This document shows, piece after piece, positions 10,450 through 22,257 of a stretch of DNA of 64,000 nt. Both the position numbers and the translations under genes were made by a program. The notes under the pieces are model-generated. The model ran no database searches, was not told where the DNA came from, and saw nothing but the letters and a program-made list of their open reading frames with translations. The stretch is from Collybiopsis luxurians FD-317 M1 (Eukaryota; Basidiomycota; Agaricomycetes; Agaricales; Omphalotaceae), in assembly GCA_000827265.1 (NCBI GenBank), contig KN834756.1:778385-842384 (forward strand). The letters run 5' to 3'. How positions within the stretch are numbered: position 1 is the first letter of the stretch; every line of letters begins with the position of its first letter.

Positions 10450-12022
10450 GGTGACTAACAAAGTAACTTGTCAGATTGAAACTCCGCTAACTTGTCCTTA
10501 CAAAAGTAACTTAAGTTACTTAAGTTACTTGCCACCAAAGTTACTTTGTCGGCGCAAAGTAACTTGTCAAGTTAGCGGACTTTGAATTTTGAAACTCCGC
10601 TAACTTGTTAACTTGTCATCAATAGCGCAGCCGCATCAGCTGCGATTAAGGCAGACATCAGAGCTCCGCATAATGCTAAATCCATGTGGCCCTTGCTCCA
10701 GACCCCAGTCCAATGTGATCCTCCTTCATAGCCGCAATGGTATCATGTCGATTAATTAGAAAAATAAGCTCCGTAATTCCAGGCTTTTACAGTAGCGAGT
10801 GAAGCCCCAATCATGGAAATTATTGCACAGGTGATACAGTTAGAGCCTTGCATGATACAGAGCCCCTTCAAGATGTCTTGATATAGGATATAGCATTAGG
10901 GACAGTCAACCCAATACTACTGTAATACAGGCAATGCACCTTAAATACTGGATATGTGCTCTAATCCTTTCTGTAAATCGGGGACTGCATTTTTAGAAAA
11001 GATGCTTCTCCTTCTGAACTGCCAATTGGCATTCTAACTGTAAGCATACTCCAGGTTCACAATAACAATAGCTCTTCGAAGGCTTTCACTCACTTACTGC
11101 CCCTGCACTCACTATGCTCATTTTTGAATGTTACATTTCATTTAATTGCATTTTGTCTTTCTATTCAAGCAATGCAACACATTGGCATGTTAAGTAATTC
11201 CCGGGGTGTTCAAACTGCTTCAAATTGATCAAACTGGTAATCTCATTCAAATTCTGGANNNNNNNNNNNNNNNNNNNNNNNNNNNNNNNNNNNNNNNNNN
11301 NNNNNNNNNNNNNNNNNNNNNNNNNNNNNNNNNNNNNNNNNNNNNNNNNNNNNNNNNNNNNNNNNNNNNNNNNNNNNNNNNNNNNNNNNNNNNNNNNNNN
11401 NNNNNNNNNNNNNNNNNNNNNNNNNNNNNNNNNNNNNNNNNNNNNNNNNNNNNNNNNNNNNNNNNNNNNNNNNNNNNNNNNNNNNNNNNNNNNNNNNNNN
11501 NNNNNNNNNNNNNNNNNNNNNNNNNNNNNNNNNNNNNNNNNNNNNNNNNNNNNNNNNNNNNNNNNNNNNNNNNNNNNNNNNNNNNNNNNNNNNNNNNNNN
11601 NNNNNNNNNNNNNNNNNNNNNNNNNNNNNNNNNNNNNNNNNNNNNNNNNNNNNNNNNNNNNNNNNNNNNNNNNNNNNNNNNNNNNNNNNNNNNNNNNNNN
11701 NNNNNNNNNNNNNNNNNNNNNNNNNNNNNNNNNNNNNNNNNNNNNNNNNNNNNNNNNNNNNNNNNNNNNNNNNNNNNNNNNNNNNNNNNNNNNNNNNNNN
11801 NNAACATATTCCACTCCAGAGCCCCATCCTCCTCAGGATTCATGTAAAACAATGTATGAAGCGACGAATAACTCATTAATGAATTGATGATAATGTTTTA
11901 GTGAAGCTATATTGTGCTGAGCCTCGGCAAGTTAAACTGTCAAGTGTGGGGAAAAAAAGTTACTTGCAAGTAACTTAACTGAATTGAAAAAGTAACTTGA
12001 CAAGTTACTTTGCTCACAGTCC
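10450..12022. mobile_element. Inverted-repeat element with AAGTAACTT words
   Basis: The left end GGTGACTAACAAAGTAAC and right end GTTACTTTGCTCACAGTCC share the inner inverted repeat CAAAGTAACTTGTCA. The flanks carry the same 9 bases CCATAGGCC (10441-10449, 12022-12030), of which 8 fit a hAT-like target duplication. AAGTTACTT/AAGTAACTT words are dense at both ends. The middle includes the assembly gap, so whether a transposase is encoded cannot be judged. Confidence 0.7.
11259..11802. other. Assembly gap (544 N)
   Basis: Run of undetermined bases. All open frames that cross it are artefacts. Confidence 1.
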
Positions 12023-12179
12023 CATAGGCCATGTGCATTCTGATGCAGATTGTTCAGCTTAAGCCCCAGGATTAAACAGCAGTCTTGGTATCCATGAGCA
12101 TTTAACTGACTTAGGGCACTGGTAGAATGTCAGTATCATATTAGTATTTAACAATATTCTCAATTAAAAGCCTTCCAAA

Positions 12180-12300
12180 ACAAATTAAAGTGCTGAAAGT
12201 AAGTTTTAATGAGACTTGCATTTTGCCGAGACTTGGCAAGTTAAGCTGTCAAGTGCGGGAAAAAAAAGTTACTTGAAAAGTAACTTTATGCACACTCAAA
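12180..12300 (-). mobile_element. End fragment of the AAGTAACTT family
   Basis: On the minus strand it reads AAGTTACTTTTCAAGTAACTT, CCCGCACTTGACAGCTTAAC, then the imperfect palindrome TTGCCAAG-T-CTCGGCAA and CTCATTAAAACTTACTTT. This follows the fragment at 2879-3050 base for base in order, so the two are copies of one end. Confidence 0.6.
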
Positions 12301-12871
12301 AAGAGATAAACCATGGACACCTGCAAACAGGTTATCCAGTCCAAAAAGGCATGTATTGAGTTGGACAAAAATCTTAGGAATTAGATGCAGAAGCTCTTTT
12401 TACACTAAAAGCTCCTGAATTCCGACTGGATAACATACAAGGTAAATCTCTCCCTCCTCTCTTTTTTTCTTCCTTCTTACAACTTGAAAAACTTGAAAAA
12501 ACCTTAGATCTCCACAGACATACACCATAAGCCCTTTGTTCTTAATGCTAATGGGAACATTGCTCAGCTGTGACTCCCAGTGAAAACCGACCTGTGCCAG
12601 GCCGAGCCCCATTGAGCTTGAATGAAGCAAATGTTTCACACGTCAAGTGCCATCAAGCCATGTTGGGCACATGAACTTCTTGTGAACTTCTCTCGTTGAT
12701 CTTCTTCGATCTTGTTCAAACTTTCAAACTTCCAAATACTTTCAGTCTGAATTAGTGTTTTAGTTGAGTGGCACTGAGCTATGTTGAGTTCCATCGAGCT
12801 ATACCAACATCTTTTGTCATGCAATAACTCTCTATCTGAGTTGAAGAACTTAAGCAAATTTTCAAGCAGCC

Positions 12872-13387
12872 ATGGCATGTGATTCAAACTATAAGACATT
12901 GTACTGCCTCAGCCTACCTGCATCTCTTTCTTCCTTTCTTCCACCATCATTCAGCTTCTTGGCTCACACTGCCCATACCAGTCTCAGTATCAGTGCCCTT
13001 AATGTAAACAGAGACATTGCCAATGACTTGTGGAAACTGCTGCCAGCCCAGAAGCACCTGCAACATCTACGCCATCCTGCTATTGATGCGCTGAAGACCT
13101 CTAATGTCAACTTCTTCATCCTCTGTATCAGTTTCATTTTGTATCGGTTTCATTTGGTATGTTACTCACCGAATCTCTTACACTGGCCACATTACCAAAG
13201 CCGAATGAATCTCATCAACATTTTCTATCACCAACTCAAGGTTCCACTTACCTCTTCCTGGTACATCATCTACTTCCTCGCTGTCATATATCTATTTGAA
13301 CAAAATGTCTCTAGGTTTGACAATGCTGCATTCATCTCCACACTTTTACACTTGCAACCCTTCTTGACAGAATGTAAGTCCTCATGA
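12872..13387 (+). other. Unrecognised 171-codon open frame
   Basis: The frame starts at ATG 12872 and is unusually long for this AT-rich stretch. The predicted product has Ser/Leu/Pro-rich and hydrophobic segments (SLPASLSSFLPPSFSFLAH; FFILCISFILYRFHLVCY) but no domain I recognise. Several TTTCAG/GTATG words inside could be splice sites of a longer decayed gene. No neighbour supports a function. It could equally be chance or transposon-derived. Confidence 0.2.
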
Positions 13388-14188
13388 ATAATCTAGTGCT
13401 CCGGCTTCAGACTGACATTTCCCAGTAACTGTCTCAAAGCCAAATGGGCAGAGGAGGTACAGGCAAAATGTATGTGTTTCTTTTTGATTCATCTTGACTG
13501 TTCACGCATTCCCCTTCTATAGAATTGGAATCAAAGCGTCAAGTAAAGGAGATGAGGAACAACAGTAGGTAAGCTCATATCTTCCTGAACATTCATCTGA
13601 TCTGTTTAACAGGATATCGCAGCCCCGGCCACTTCAACTCCCATTGCATTCACATTGTCAAGCACAGCTTCCTGGGTTTCGCTGCATTTTTATGTGAGTA
13701 CCAATGTTTATTGCTTTGGGCATAACTGACTGTGATAGTCTTAGCTTTTGTGCATGCTCAGATCACTGCTTGGCCCTCGTTGCATTCTTAGGTTAGTAGC
13801 CTTGGGCTTTACTGATTCTGATTTTCTTAGCTTGTGTGAATGCCTGCTGTTGGAGTTGCCATTGTTAGAGTATTACATGGTAACTACACATGTATAGTAC
13901 CATTTTGTATTGCTGTATATAGTAAATAGTATCTAAACACTAACGAGCCTGAATGAGTGATAGCGAGCCAATGAGGGATTAATAAATAATGAGAATGACT
14001 GTTTCGATGAGCTGAGATGATCCATCCAATTGTGCTCACTTTTGCTCATTCCAGCTTGTCCTTATTCTGGATTTTCAAGCCTAGTCGAGCGAAAATGAGC
14101 ATCATTGATTTGGGCTTAAACTGTTGTTTATGCAAGGCTAATAGGTGCAGTGAGTAACTCATTGTGATATCCTATGCACTTCACTGAG
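13388..14188. other. No gene recognised
   Basis: AT-rich sequence with two copies of a GACTGTGATAGTCTTAGC / GATTCTGATTTTCTTAGC-like segment (~13730 and ~13820), suggesting a small local duplication. Nothing codes convincingly. Confidence 0.4.
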
Positions 14189-14400
14189 GCTATTTCCCAC
14201 CACAGGATGCATGGGTCAGCCCACCTGTGGTCATCAAGTGGAATGGCTGCTCAGCCATGCAGCTTACACACCTCACAGGAGCTGTCTTTCCACCACAGGA
14301 CTCCTGGGTCCGCTCACCTGTGGTTGTCAAGTGAAAAAGCTGTCCAGCCGTGCAGCTATCAATTACAGCCAGGGCTGTTTCCCCACCGTAGGGTCAATGG
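14189..14400. repeat. Tandem repeat, ~96-bp unit, 2.2 copies
   Basis: TTTCCCACCACAGGA-TGGGTC-GCTCACCTGTGG-TCAAGTG-AGCCATGCAGCT recurs at 14189, 14286 and (partial) 14380. CCACAGG/CCTGTGG pairs make each unit self-complementary. Confidence 0.7.
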
Positions 14401-14402
14401 AT

Positions 14403-14606
14403 CCTTAGCGCCGCCGGAGCAGCAATCCCCAACTCATCACAGTTTTGGTTGCACTTTTGGTCTTCAGAATCCATCCAGATCCATACAACATATAACTACT
14501 TAATAGTCCAGATATTTTGTATTGCTGTATCTTATACCTTAGTGGTCCAGCCCTTGTTCTGTAGAGCTTTGTTTTTTTGCTCTTGGACTGCCACCAGTGG
14601 CTTAGG
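14403..14606 (+). mobile_element. 204-bp hairpin-ended element, copy C
   Basis: It is nearly identical to 19581-19784 over its whole 204 bp and unrelated outside it, so both ends are defined. The left end is CCTTAGCGCCGCCGG-AGCAGC (hairpin with one T-G wobble pair) and the right end is GCCACCAGTGGCTTAGG (second hairpin). The outer bases CCT(T)AGC and GCTTAGG form a short imperfect inverted repeat. No target duplication was identified. It may be a MITE or a short retroposon. Confidence 0.75.
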
Positions 14607-15151
14607 GTTGGTTGGGCATGTGAATAGATCACTCTGTATCCCGGCTCTGCTGAGCATCTGCCCAGCTTTGCGGCCCCCCTCAGACTCTACTATCTGGATA
14701 ATTCTATTTGACAACCCTGTTGCCAAGGGTTGCCAACTTAATGTCATACAGTAGCACTGGCTGTCACACTGGAACCACTGCAGGTCACACCTTATTTGAG
14801 AGTAGTTTACAATCAGCTGATATTTTGTCACCTACCAAAACTCACATGATGTGTCTCATATTGATAGCCTGTTGAGGGAGCCCAGCTGACAACCGGTTCA
14901 AGCATTGAATGGGTTCAACTGGCCAGTACAGCCAGCTGCAAAGTCGGATGCTATTTTTTTTAATTTTTAATTTTTATGGAAGCATTCAGGACCTAGGTCA
15001 CTGAATTGGTCAGCCCTAGGCCAAATTGGTGTAAGGTTTAACTTATTAAATTCCCATAATGGATAACATTGCCTACTGAACCTACTATTTTCAAGTTCTG
15101 ACTGTAAGGCATAACAGCTGGAGAACTTACAGTCATATTGATACTGCTGAT

Positions 15152-15778
15152 TAGTGTTGCTGCGGCTCGGCTAGCCGCAAGTCAACTCATGTAGCTGCGG
15201 CTCTCATGCTTAGCCAGCTCAACAGCCGGAATGAGCTGACTTGAAAAAGCTTGAGCCGACTTGAGCTGGGGTCAAGCCGACTTGAAGCTGGCTAGCCAGA
15301 TGGAAAAGAAGTAAAATACTTCTACAATGGCTATTGGCTGCAATGAGGGCATAGGCGAATGAATATTACAGGGTGCCAAGCCTCGAATGAGCGCTTAGCA
15401 GATGCTGTAGTTACATTGCCTGATGTGATGTGAGTAACGTGGCACTGTGTACTGACATGTGATAGCTTGATACGTAAACATAATAAATAATAAATATCTA
15501 CATAATTTGGAGTCGAAGTGAGGGCTAATGGAAAGAAAGAGGCTTTAATGAACCAAAATACAATATGTGAGATTTAAAATGAATTGCCGGATGATTGCAA
15601 GGCAATTGGCAATGGAGGTGGTAGGAGTCAACTGTCAGCCAGCTCCAAGCTGCGGCGTTCAGCTTGGAGCCGTGCGAAGCTGGCTCACATGTGGGCGCCC
15701 GCCAGCTGACCAGCTCAGCTCCAGCCCCTGATCGGCTCCGGCTATTAGCCGGCTTATTCGCGAGCTGTGGCAACACTA
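15152..15778 (-). mobile_element. hAT-like MITE, second complete copy
   Basis: A 627-bp relative of 3815-4513 in the opposite orientation. The ends are TAGTGTTGCTGCGGCTCG and CGAGCTGTGGCAACACTA. The flanks CTGCTGAT (15144-15151) and CTGCCGAT (15779-15786) are an 8-bp target duplication with one C/T mismatch. Shared internal landmarks are AAGCCGGC near one end and AGCTGACTTGAAAAAGC near the other. Non-coding. Confidence 0.88.
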
Positions 15779-16328
15779 CTGCCGATAGCCCATTCCGCAA
15801 CAGTGTCATACAGTACTTTGTAAATTTCTGGCACAGAGCTCCTAGTACCCATTTATTTCCATCTATTGATTAACCAGGGACACACCCTCTTTGTTTACAG
15901 CACTTATGAGAAAGAACTAGTCAGATTAGTCTGAGCAAACAAGTTTTGTCATGGAAACAGGGCCCTGAGCTTGGGTAATTGATAAATATAAATCAACAGA
16001 TGCAAGTTATACAAAGGTGTGCGCAACATTGAAAACTACAGTTGATGATACAGTCTATGGCTAGTTTCTGGAGTGACCAGTGTTCACATGATATTGGAAG
16101 GGGTTGCCATTCTGCAATCTTCAGTGACAGGGTTGTCAAATAGAATAATCCCTACTATCTATGTACCAGTATAGGAAAATTTTTGCAGTTCTTGATTGAC
16201 TCTTCATAATTGAGAGATGTTAAATATACACGTCAAGCTTTAAACTGACTAAGTTTAAGAATTTGGGAGCCTTCAATGTTGTGCCAGCTGTCTCCCGAGA
16301 AAGGACATTAAAATGGCAGGAGTTGATA

Positions 16329-16961
16329 TTAGACCGGTGCTTTCCAAAGTCCATCTGTTTTCAACATCCTTGTTTGTTTGAGAGAAATCTGCATTGTTTC
16401 AAATTTATAAATGGTGCTTAAATGCTTCAAAATGACATAAAGTGCACAACTTCTGAAACCTGAAATAAATTGAGCATTTTTCATGCTTCCTGGTACTGAT
16501 AAAGGGAAAAACCCACTGTTTGAACACTTGAAAAACTCACTGATTATTTTCAAGTTCAAGAATGCCCATAAAAAGATCCTGAGTCTATCTATTAGTTCCA
16601 ATTGAGTGTGCAGAATGCACTCAAGAGGAACCACTTTCTGCAAAAATATCAACTCTGGGTAGTTATCAGCTCTGGCACACAGATCAAGACACAGATAGTA
16701 TGGCAAGATGAGGATGAAATGTGTCAGATGCTGACTCAAAAAGTAACACTCGGCATCAATGTCCAGTGGAGCAGTAGCGAGGAGACAGAAGCAGTTTGCT
16801 TCTTTGGTACCGCTCCCTCTCAGTTGTCTCGCCACCTGCACAACAGCACTGGGCCAACAAGCAATTTTTGGTCCCAACCCACTTTGTCTCTTGTCCATGC
16901 AAAGCCTCCTCAAACTGTCTCCCACTGTACTGTTAAGGATTGACCTGAGTGATTCAGGCAT
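16329..16961 (-). other. Unrecognised 210-codon open frame
   Basis: One of the longest uninterrupted minus-strand frames of the repeat-rich left third, starting at ATG 16961. The product is Leu/Cys-rich with a hydrophobic stretch (HLTHFILILPYYLCLDLCA), and I recognise no domain. The frame stays open another 29 codons upstream without an ATG. It lies between two transposon remnants and no intron signals frame it. It may be transposon-derived or chance. Confidence 0.22.
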
Positions 16962-17727
16962 CACTCTGCATGCAGCGTCCCAGCTTGTTACCAAGTAATT
17001 ATTAATTAATTTGATTTGTTTCCTAAATTTCCCAATCACAGGGAACAAGACCCTCCCTTCCCTTCAGTCAGAGTTGGGGAAAGCAATGCTTGCCAGACAT
17101 GCCATATGTTTGCAGCTTTTGAATTATTTCCTTATTGGTGGCAGCTGCAAGAGAAGCCAGAGATTCAGATTGGGGATATGCTATGTTGCCATGCAAAAGG
17201 CTGCAGTCCAGAAGGTTCTGTGATGGCAACCAGCTGAGCTAGCAGTAGCTGAGGACAATGTTGTTGCTGCCTAGCTGCCCATCCTGTTGTGCTGAACAGT
17301 CATGGCAGCCTGCAACATAGTGAAATGGACACAAAGTCAAATTTTAGGTAGAGACTATCCAATAACATTGAAGTTTGCTTCACTTCGAGATCCTGGGAGT
17401 ATTAGATAGGAAATACAGTAACAATTGCTTGCAAACATGAGCTGTAATCTAATCTACCATAATGGCAAATCATATTACACATCAGAATCACTACAAGAGC
17501 CAGTTTGGACCCTGGTACATGCACGCAATAGACTTGCCGACGGTGCTGATCTGGACTCCTTCCTTAAATTGGGGGGGAGGGGGTCCCATGAGAATCATAT
17601 CCAAGATCTAAATCTCTGGCTCCTCTTGAGCGGCTGCCTCCTGTGAGAATAGTACTCAATTCAAATCTTCCCAACATCTCACACTGAGTAGCATCCAGAA
17701 AAGATAGAAGTTTTAAACTCTACTGTA

Positions 17728-17987
17728 CATGATATATGAGAATGCCAGTAAAAGTATATCAGATGGCTTATTATGTGAAGAGGCCATCGACAAAATTTTG
17801 TTGATGAAATTCAGGTTAAGTGCTGAAGCGTCATGTATTAGTTAAGAAAGGAAGTTTATCACACAACCTCAATCCAAATCTCATCAATGTATTGTGAGAA
17901 ACTCCTGCCTATTGGGGCCAGATTTGGGGAGATCATGGCCGATCGCTGCATACAAAGCCCTCCCTTCCCTTCGGTCAGAGTTGGGGA
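17728..17987 (+). repeat. 260-bp dispersed repeat, copy 1
   Basis: From CATGATATATGAGAATGCC to GTCAGAGTTGGGGA it matches 19785-20046 closely. The terminal ~30 bases (CCCTCCCTTCCCTTC-GTCAGAGTTGGGGA) occur a third time at 17052-17083. At 19785 the repeat abuts the 204-bp element; here it does not. Confidence 0.75.
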
Positions 17988-18525
17988 TCAGTCCTCCTGC
18001 ATGTTGGCAAGGGGAAATGGCCACTTGTTGACTGAATGGCTCCACACCAAGTGTCTGACTTTTCAGATCAGGTAAAAAATGTCCTCTATTACTCTTCATC
18101 TACCTATGCTTGTGTAAACACTGTGTTGGTATCCCACATCCATTGTCAGTAGTAGTCCAGTACAGTAAAAAAAATTTTCTTTATCCTTTCTTTCCACTCT
18201 TCATACTAGGTATGTTCAATTCCCATAGCATATAGTACATTTTTTCCTTACCTAGTTACCTTTCTTTCCTTTCCACTCTTCGTACTAGAGTTTCTTTGTC
18301 GCTTCCACACTTCATGCCATCTACTGAATCAAAACTCTGAAACAGCCTCTGTTACCTATGTCTGATGTCCAGCATCAGCAATCAGTCCCTCAAGGAGAGA
18401 CTATCTACATTCCAGCTCTCCCACCAGCCAATATGGGATCTGAAGAAGCCCTCCAAACAATTGTCAACAAACACTGAGAGAGGAGGTATAATGCCTACAC
18501 TTCAAAGCAGGTTATCCATAGATAC

Positions 18526-20180
18526 ATGGAAGCCTTCTATGGCATTTTCTACATCAACCAGAACTTCGAAGACACCATTCAACCATGGGTGGCTCTCATT
18601 GACAGACAAGAATCTCAGTTTGCCCAAGCCAAGTGTGAAGGAGCAGGGAGAGCAGGTGATGGTGCCACAGGAGGAGACCACCATCAACATGCATCTGCTC
18701 ATGGAACTGGTCAAGAGAACCAAGCCAACCCTAATGGAACATCTACAGGTCAAGAGCCCCAGGAGCATAGAGATGACTACCCCTGGGAGCAGGGGCATCA
18801 AGTGCACACTGGTCAAGAGGCTCCAGGATCACCCAGCAGTGTCACTGGGTCAAAATGTCGAGCAGGCACCCCTGACAAAGAGGATGAGAACAGAAGCAAT
18901 GATGAGCTTGAACAGGCAGCCAAATGTGCAAAAGACAACAAGCAGGATGAGGCTTTGTTCAGTTGGACAGCAGAAGCTCTCATTAAGAGAACTACTCTCT
19001 CAGCTTGGCACCAAGCTGTCCTCAAATGAGTGGAGAACTATGCAAAAGACCTTGACAAGGCTGTCACAAGCATTGGGAGGAGCAGACTCAACCCTCTCTT
19101 CCCTAGGAAACTGTGGAAATCTGTGCTCTGGGATGAGTATGTTGAACTCACTGAGATTTTTGCCCTGGTCGCCAACCAGCATAACTACGACTCCACCAGG
19201 ACAGTGTCCAATATCCTCTCAGATGCTCTCAAGCTCACCACATTCACAAAACCAGCACCATCCAAGAAGATTGACAATCAGAACACTTGGCGGAGAGCTT
19301 GGCAAGCCACAGCTGAAGCTATCATATTTGCATTCCCATCTTGTAGGAGCGAGGTCTTTGCCTATGAGCAACACATACAGAAGCTCTTCAACTGTTATGT
19401 TGAATCCTTACACCTGAACATTCTCTTATATGACTAAGCCTTCTGCCAGCTTGTTGGATTGCAAAGTGACATGCTGTTTGACAAATTCAACAATGCTGAA
19501 GGAGAAGAACTCTGCACCATATATCTTACCTCGTCTGGTGTTTCCTTTGCCTAACCATCATCATCTCTGTCAAAACCAATCCTTAGCGCCGCCAGAGCGG
19601 CAATCCCCGACTTATCACAGTTTTGGTTGCACCTTTGGTCTTCAGAATCCATCCAGATCCATACAATGTATAACTACTTAATAGTCCAGATATTTTGTAT
19701 TGCTGTATCTTATACCTTAGTGGTCCAGCCCTTGCTCCATAGAGCTTTGTTTTTTTGCTCATGGACTGCCACCAGTGGCTTAGGCATGATATATGAGAAT
19801 GCCAGTAAAAGTATATCAGATGGCTCATTACATGAAGAGGCCACTGACAAAATTTTGTCAATGAAATTCAGGCTATGCGCTGAAGTGTCAACTGTATTAG
19901 TTAAGAAAGGAGGTTTATCACGCGACCTCGATTCAAATCTCATCAATGTATTGTGAGAAACTCCTGCCTATTGGGGCCAGATTTGGGGAGATCGTGGCTG
20001 ATTGTTGCATACAAAGCCCTCCCTTCCCTTCAGTCAGAGTCAGGGAACTCTTGACCCAGAGACCAGTCTAAAGAGATTTGCAAGAAGTACAACTGGGGCA
20101 ATTGCTACTTTGACAAATGCAAATGGAAGCACATCTGTTCAGAGTGCAAAAAGTCAGGGCATGGAGCTAACTTGTGCCTG
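18526..20180 (+). pseudogene. DIRS gag with CCCH and CCHC zinc fingers
   Basis: Frame 1 from 18526 reads a gag of the basidiomycete DIRS type: an N-terminal helix region (IQPWVALIDRQESQF..AKCEG), an acidic Gly/Glu-rich linker, then TWRRAWQATAEAIIFAFP and RSEVFAYEQHIQKLF. TGA at 19027 and TAA at 19435 interrupt it, and the frame can be followed to ~19565. After the inserted elements, frame 3 resumes at 20079 with CKKYNWGNCYFDKCKWKH (C-x7-C-x4-C-x3-H) and CSECKKSGHGANLC (C-x2-C-x4-H-x4-C). The 350-codon frame at 18365-19417 is an out-of-frame shadow of this gene. Confidence 0.8.
19581..20046 (+). mobile_element. Insertion in DIRS gag: 204-bp element plus 260-bp repeat
   Basis: 19581-19784 is copy D of the hairpin-ended element (perfect GCCGC/GCGGC stem at its left end). 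19785-20046 is copy 2 of the 260-bp repeat seen at 17728. The two abut without a spacer (GCTTAGG|CATGATATATG). Gag coding is readable up to ~19565 and again from ~20070, so the pair behaves as one insertion or as two nested ones. Confidence 0.7.
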
Positions 20181-20517
20181 GGAGTCAGAGAACAGCAAGG
20201 AGGAGGAGGAGGGAGACCTAACTGAGCTCACAGCTAGGTGGTTCACCCCCACAAGATTCTGGAGAGCCATGGTGGAGTTCATGTCAGGAGTGGAGAACCA
20301 TGAAGAAGCAGGTGGTGAGGAGGTAGAGGACAGTGGGAGTCATAGCAATGGCACAGAAGAAGCCAAGATGCAGTTGTACCTTCCAAGATTCATGAGAGGT
20401 TTTGGTTTTAGAAGGGACACAGTGCCGCAGAGTAGTTGCACAGCAGCATTCACCAAAAAAGATGACCCCCTCCTGAGGCCACCAGAAGGAGAGTTTGAAG
20501 GTGTAGCTTAGAAAACA

Positions 20518-22257
20518 GTGCAGGAGTTCCCACATCTATTCCAAGTCAGCACACCCATTATTGTTGAGAGATTACACTCATTTTTAGATGATCATCTGAA
20601 CCCAACTTTTGTTGACTCAGTTATCACCATGCTGAAGGAGGGTTTCTGGCTGTGGGCCTCAATGAGTCCAGGAGATGAATATCTGCTGACCTGGGACAAC
20701 TCTTGGACTACACTCATGTCAGATGTGGAGAGAGACTTCATTGATGCTCAGTGTGAAGCCGAAGTGGAGGCTGGTTGTCACTCACCTGCATTCAGCCCCG
20801 ACTTGTTACCTGGGATGTATTCTACACCAGTAATTGCCATTCTGAAGGCCCATTCTGAAGACTTGCACCTGGTAGCTAACCAATCGGCGGGAGTTTTCTG
20901 TCAGAATAGCATGGTGGACAAGGCTCAAATGAAAGGAGCCTGTATGGACTCACTTCTTGTGTTCATCCCAATGATAATTGCCTTCACGAGAGCTAACCTG
21001 GGCAAGAGGTTAGTGCTATGGAAGTCCAACATTGCAAACACTTTCCGGCTTCTACCTATGCATCCTCTTTGGCAAATAAAACAAGTCATCACAGCAGGTA
21101 TGCTGTCAAAAGGACAATCGATCTCTGGGGACTGGGACCGCTCAAGTGTGAGGCAGTATGTAGACTAGAGAGCATGCTTCAGGAGCAGTGCTTCTCCTCG
21201 AGCTTGGGCATCAGTTATGGGGCTTGTAGTGTGGATTGCGGTGTTCGTGCTGCAGATCCTGTTGTTATGTTGTTATGTGGATGACTGTTTTAGTGTGGCA
21301 TTGGAGGATGATACAGAGTGGTACAAACTGTACACTATGTACCTGCCATGGGAGCAGGTCAAACTCCTTTGGCTGTGGGACTTCCTGGGTATCCCACATA
21401 AAAGGGCTAAGCAGGTGTGGGGGGCTGTGTTGACAGTCATAGGCTTTTTAATAGACCCAAACACTCTCACAGCAACTCTACCAGAAGAGAACAAGCTGGA
21501 GCTCATGAGACAGGTCCAAGAATTCACATCTTCCCAGCGCCGCACCCTGCATGAGTGGCAACAGCTAGCCAGTTGGATGAATTGGTCTTTTAATGTGTTT
21601 CTGTTATTCTGACCAGTGTTATCAAATGTTTACAAAAAGATGAAAGGGAAGTCTATTCAGTCAGCCCAAATTTTCATGAACAAGGATGTGAAGCAAGACT
21701 TACTATGGTTCACCGATCACATTGAGAAATCTTCTGGCATGTTTTTCTTTGTGAATATAGACTGGAATCCTTTTCTGGAGGCAGATATGACAATTTACGG
21801 GGATGCGTGCCTCAAAGGGACAGGTTTCTGGGTCCCGAGTTTGAAGTTAGGTTTCTCAGGACAGACCAACCCTGACTCACCTATGGCCAAGCTGATTTTT
21901 TATTGGGAAGCTCTCACTGTGCTCTCTGCCCTCATCTGGCTCACCTCACAAAACAGCTGTAGGGGCTCTGAATGCAAACCCTTCTGACTCACCTTCTGTT
22001 CTGATAGCTCGAATACTGTGGATATGTTTAGTTCCCTCAGTGCACTCCCCAACTACAACCCTATCCTCGTAGCCGCAGTCAACATTATGGTGCAGTTCCA
22101 CATCAACCTGAGGGTCATGCACATAGCAGGCAGTGAGAACACTACTGCCGATGCCCTCTCCAGATTCAACTTTGATTCTGTGCAGTCGGCGCACCCAGAT
22201 ATTACACTCCACACCATTCAACCCCCTCAATTGTCACTGGGGGCATCTAAAAAATGA
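20518..22257 (+). pseudogene. DIRS reverse transcriptase-RNase H
   Basis: One frame (frame 1) runs through the whole block with in-frame stops at 21166 (TAG), 21610 (TGA) and 21985 (TGA). Visible motifs: LVANQSAGVFCQNSMVDKAQ (DIRS RT entry), KSNIANTFRLLPMHPLWQIK (the first catalytic Asp is Asn in KSDV), SSASPRAW, CCYVDDCFS (intact YxDD), then RNase H with IYGDACLKGTGFW, FYWEALTVLSAL and the terminal HIAGSENTTADALSR. RT copies the element RNA and RNase H removes it. The upstream frame of gag stops at 20509. Confidence 0.88.

Noticed and set aside
11161..11887. Several >190-codon open frames on both strands
   Set aside because: They consist of undetermined bases across the assembly gap and have no sequence support.
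14403..14606. Helitron 3' end (hairpin followed by CTAA on the minus strand)
   Set aside because: The hairpin touches the CTAA instead of lying ~10 bases before it, the next base is G rather than T, and the other end is defined by a second hairpin. This does not fit Helitron rules.
14403..14606. tRNA-derived SINE
   Set aside because: No A box or B box pair (GGTTCGANTCC type) at tRNA spacing and no 3' oligo-A or oligo-T tail was found.
18365..19417. 350-codon open frame on the plus strand
   Set aside because: It overlaps the DIRS gag in another frame. Only the frame starting at 18526 carries gag-like segments. The long open shadow comes from the CpG-poor, biased composition.
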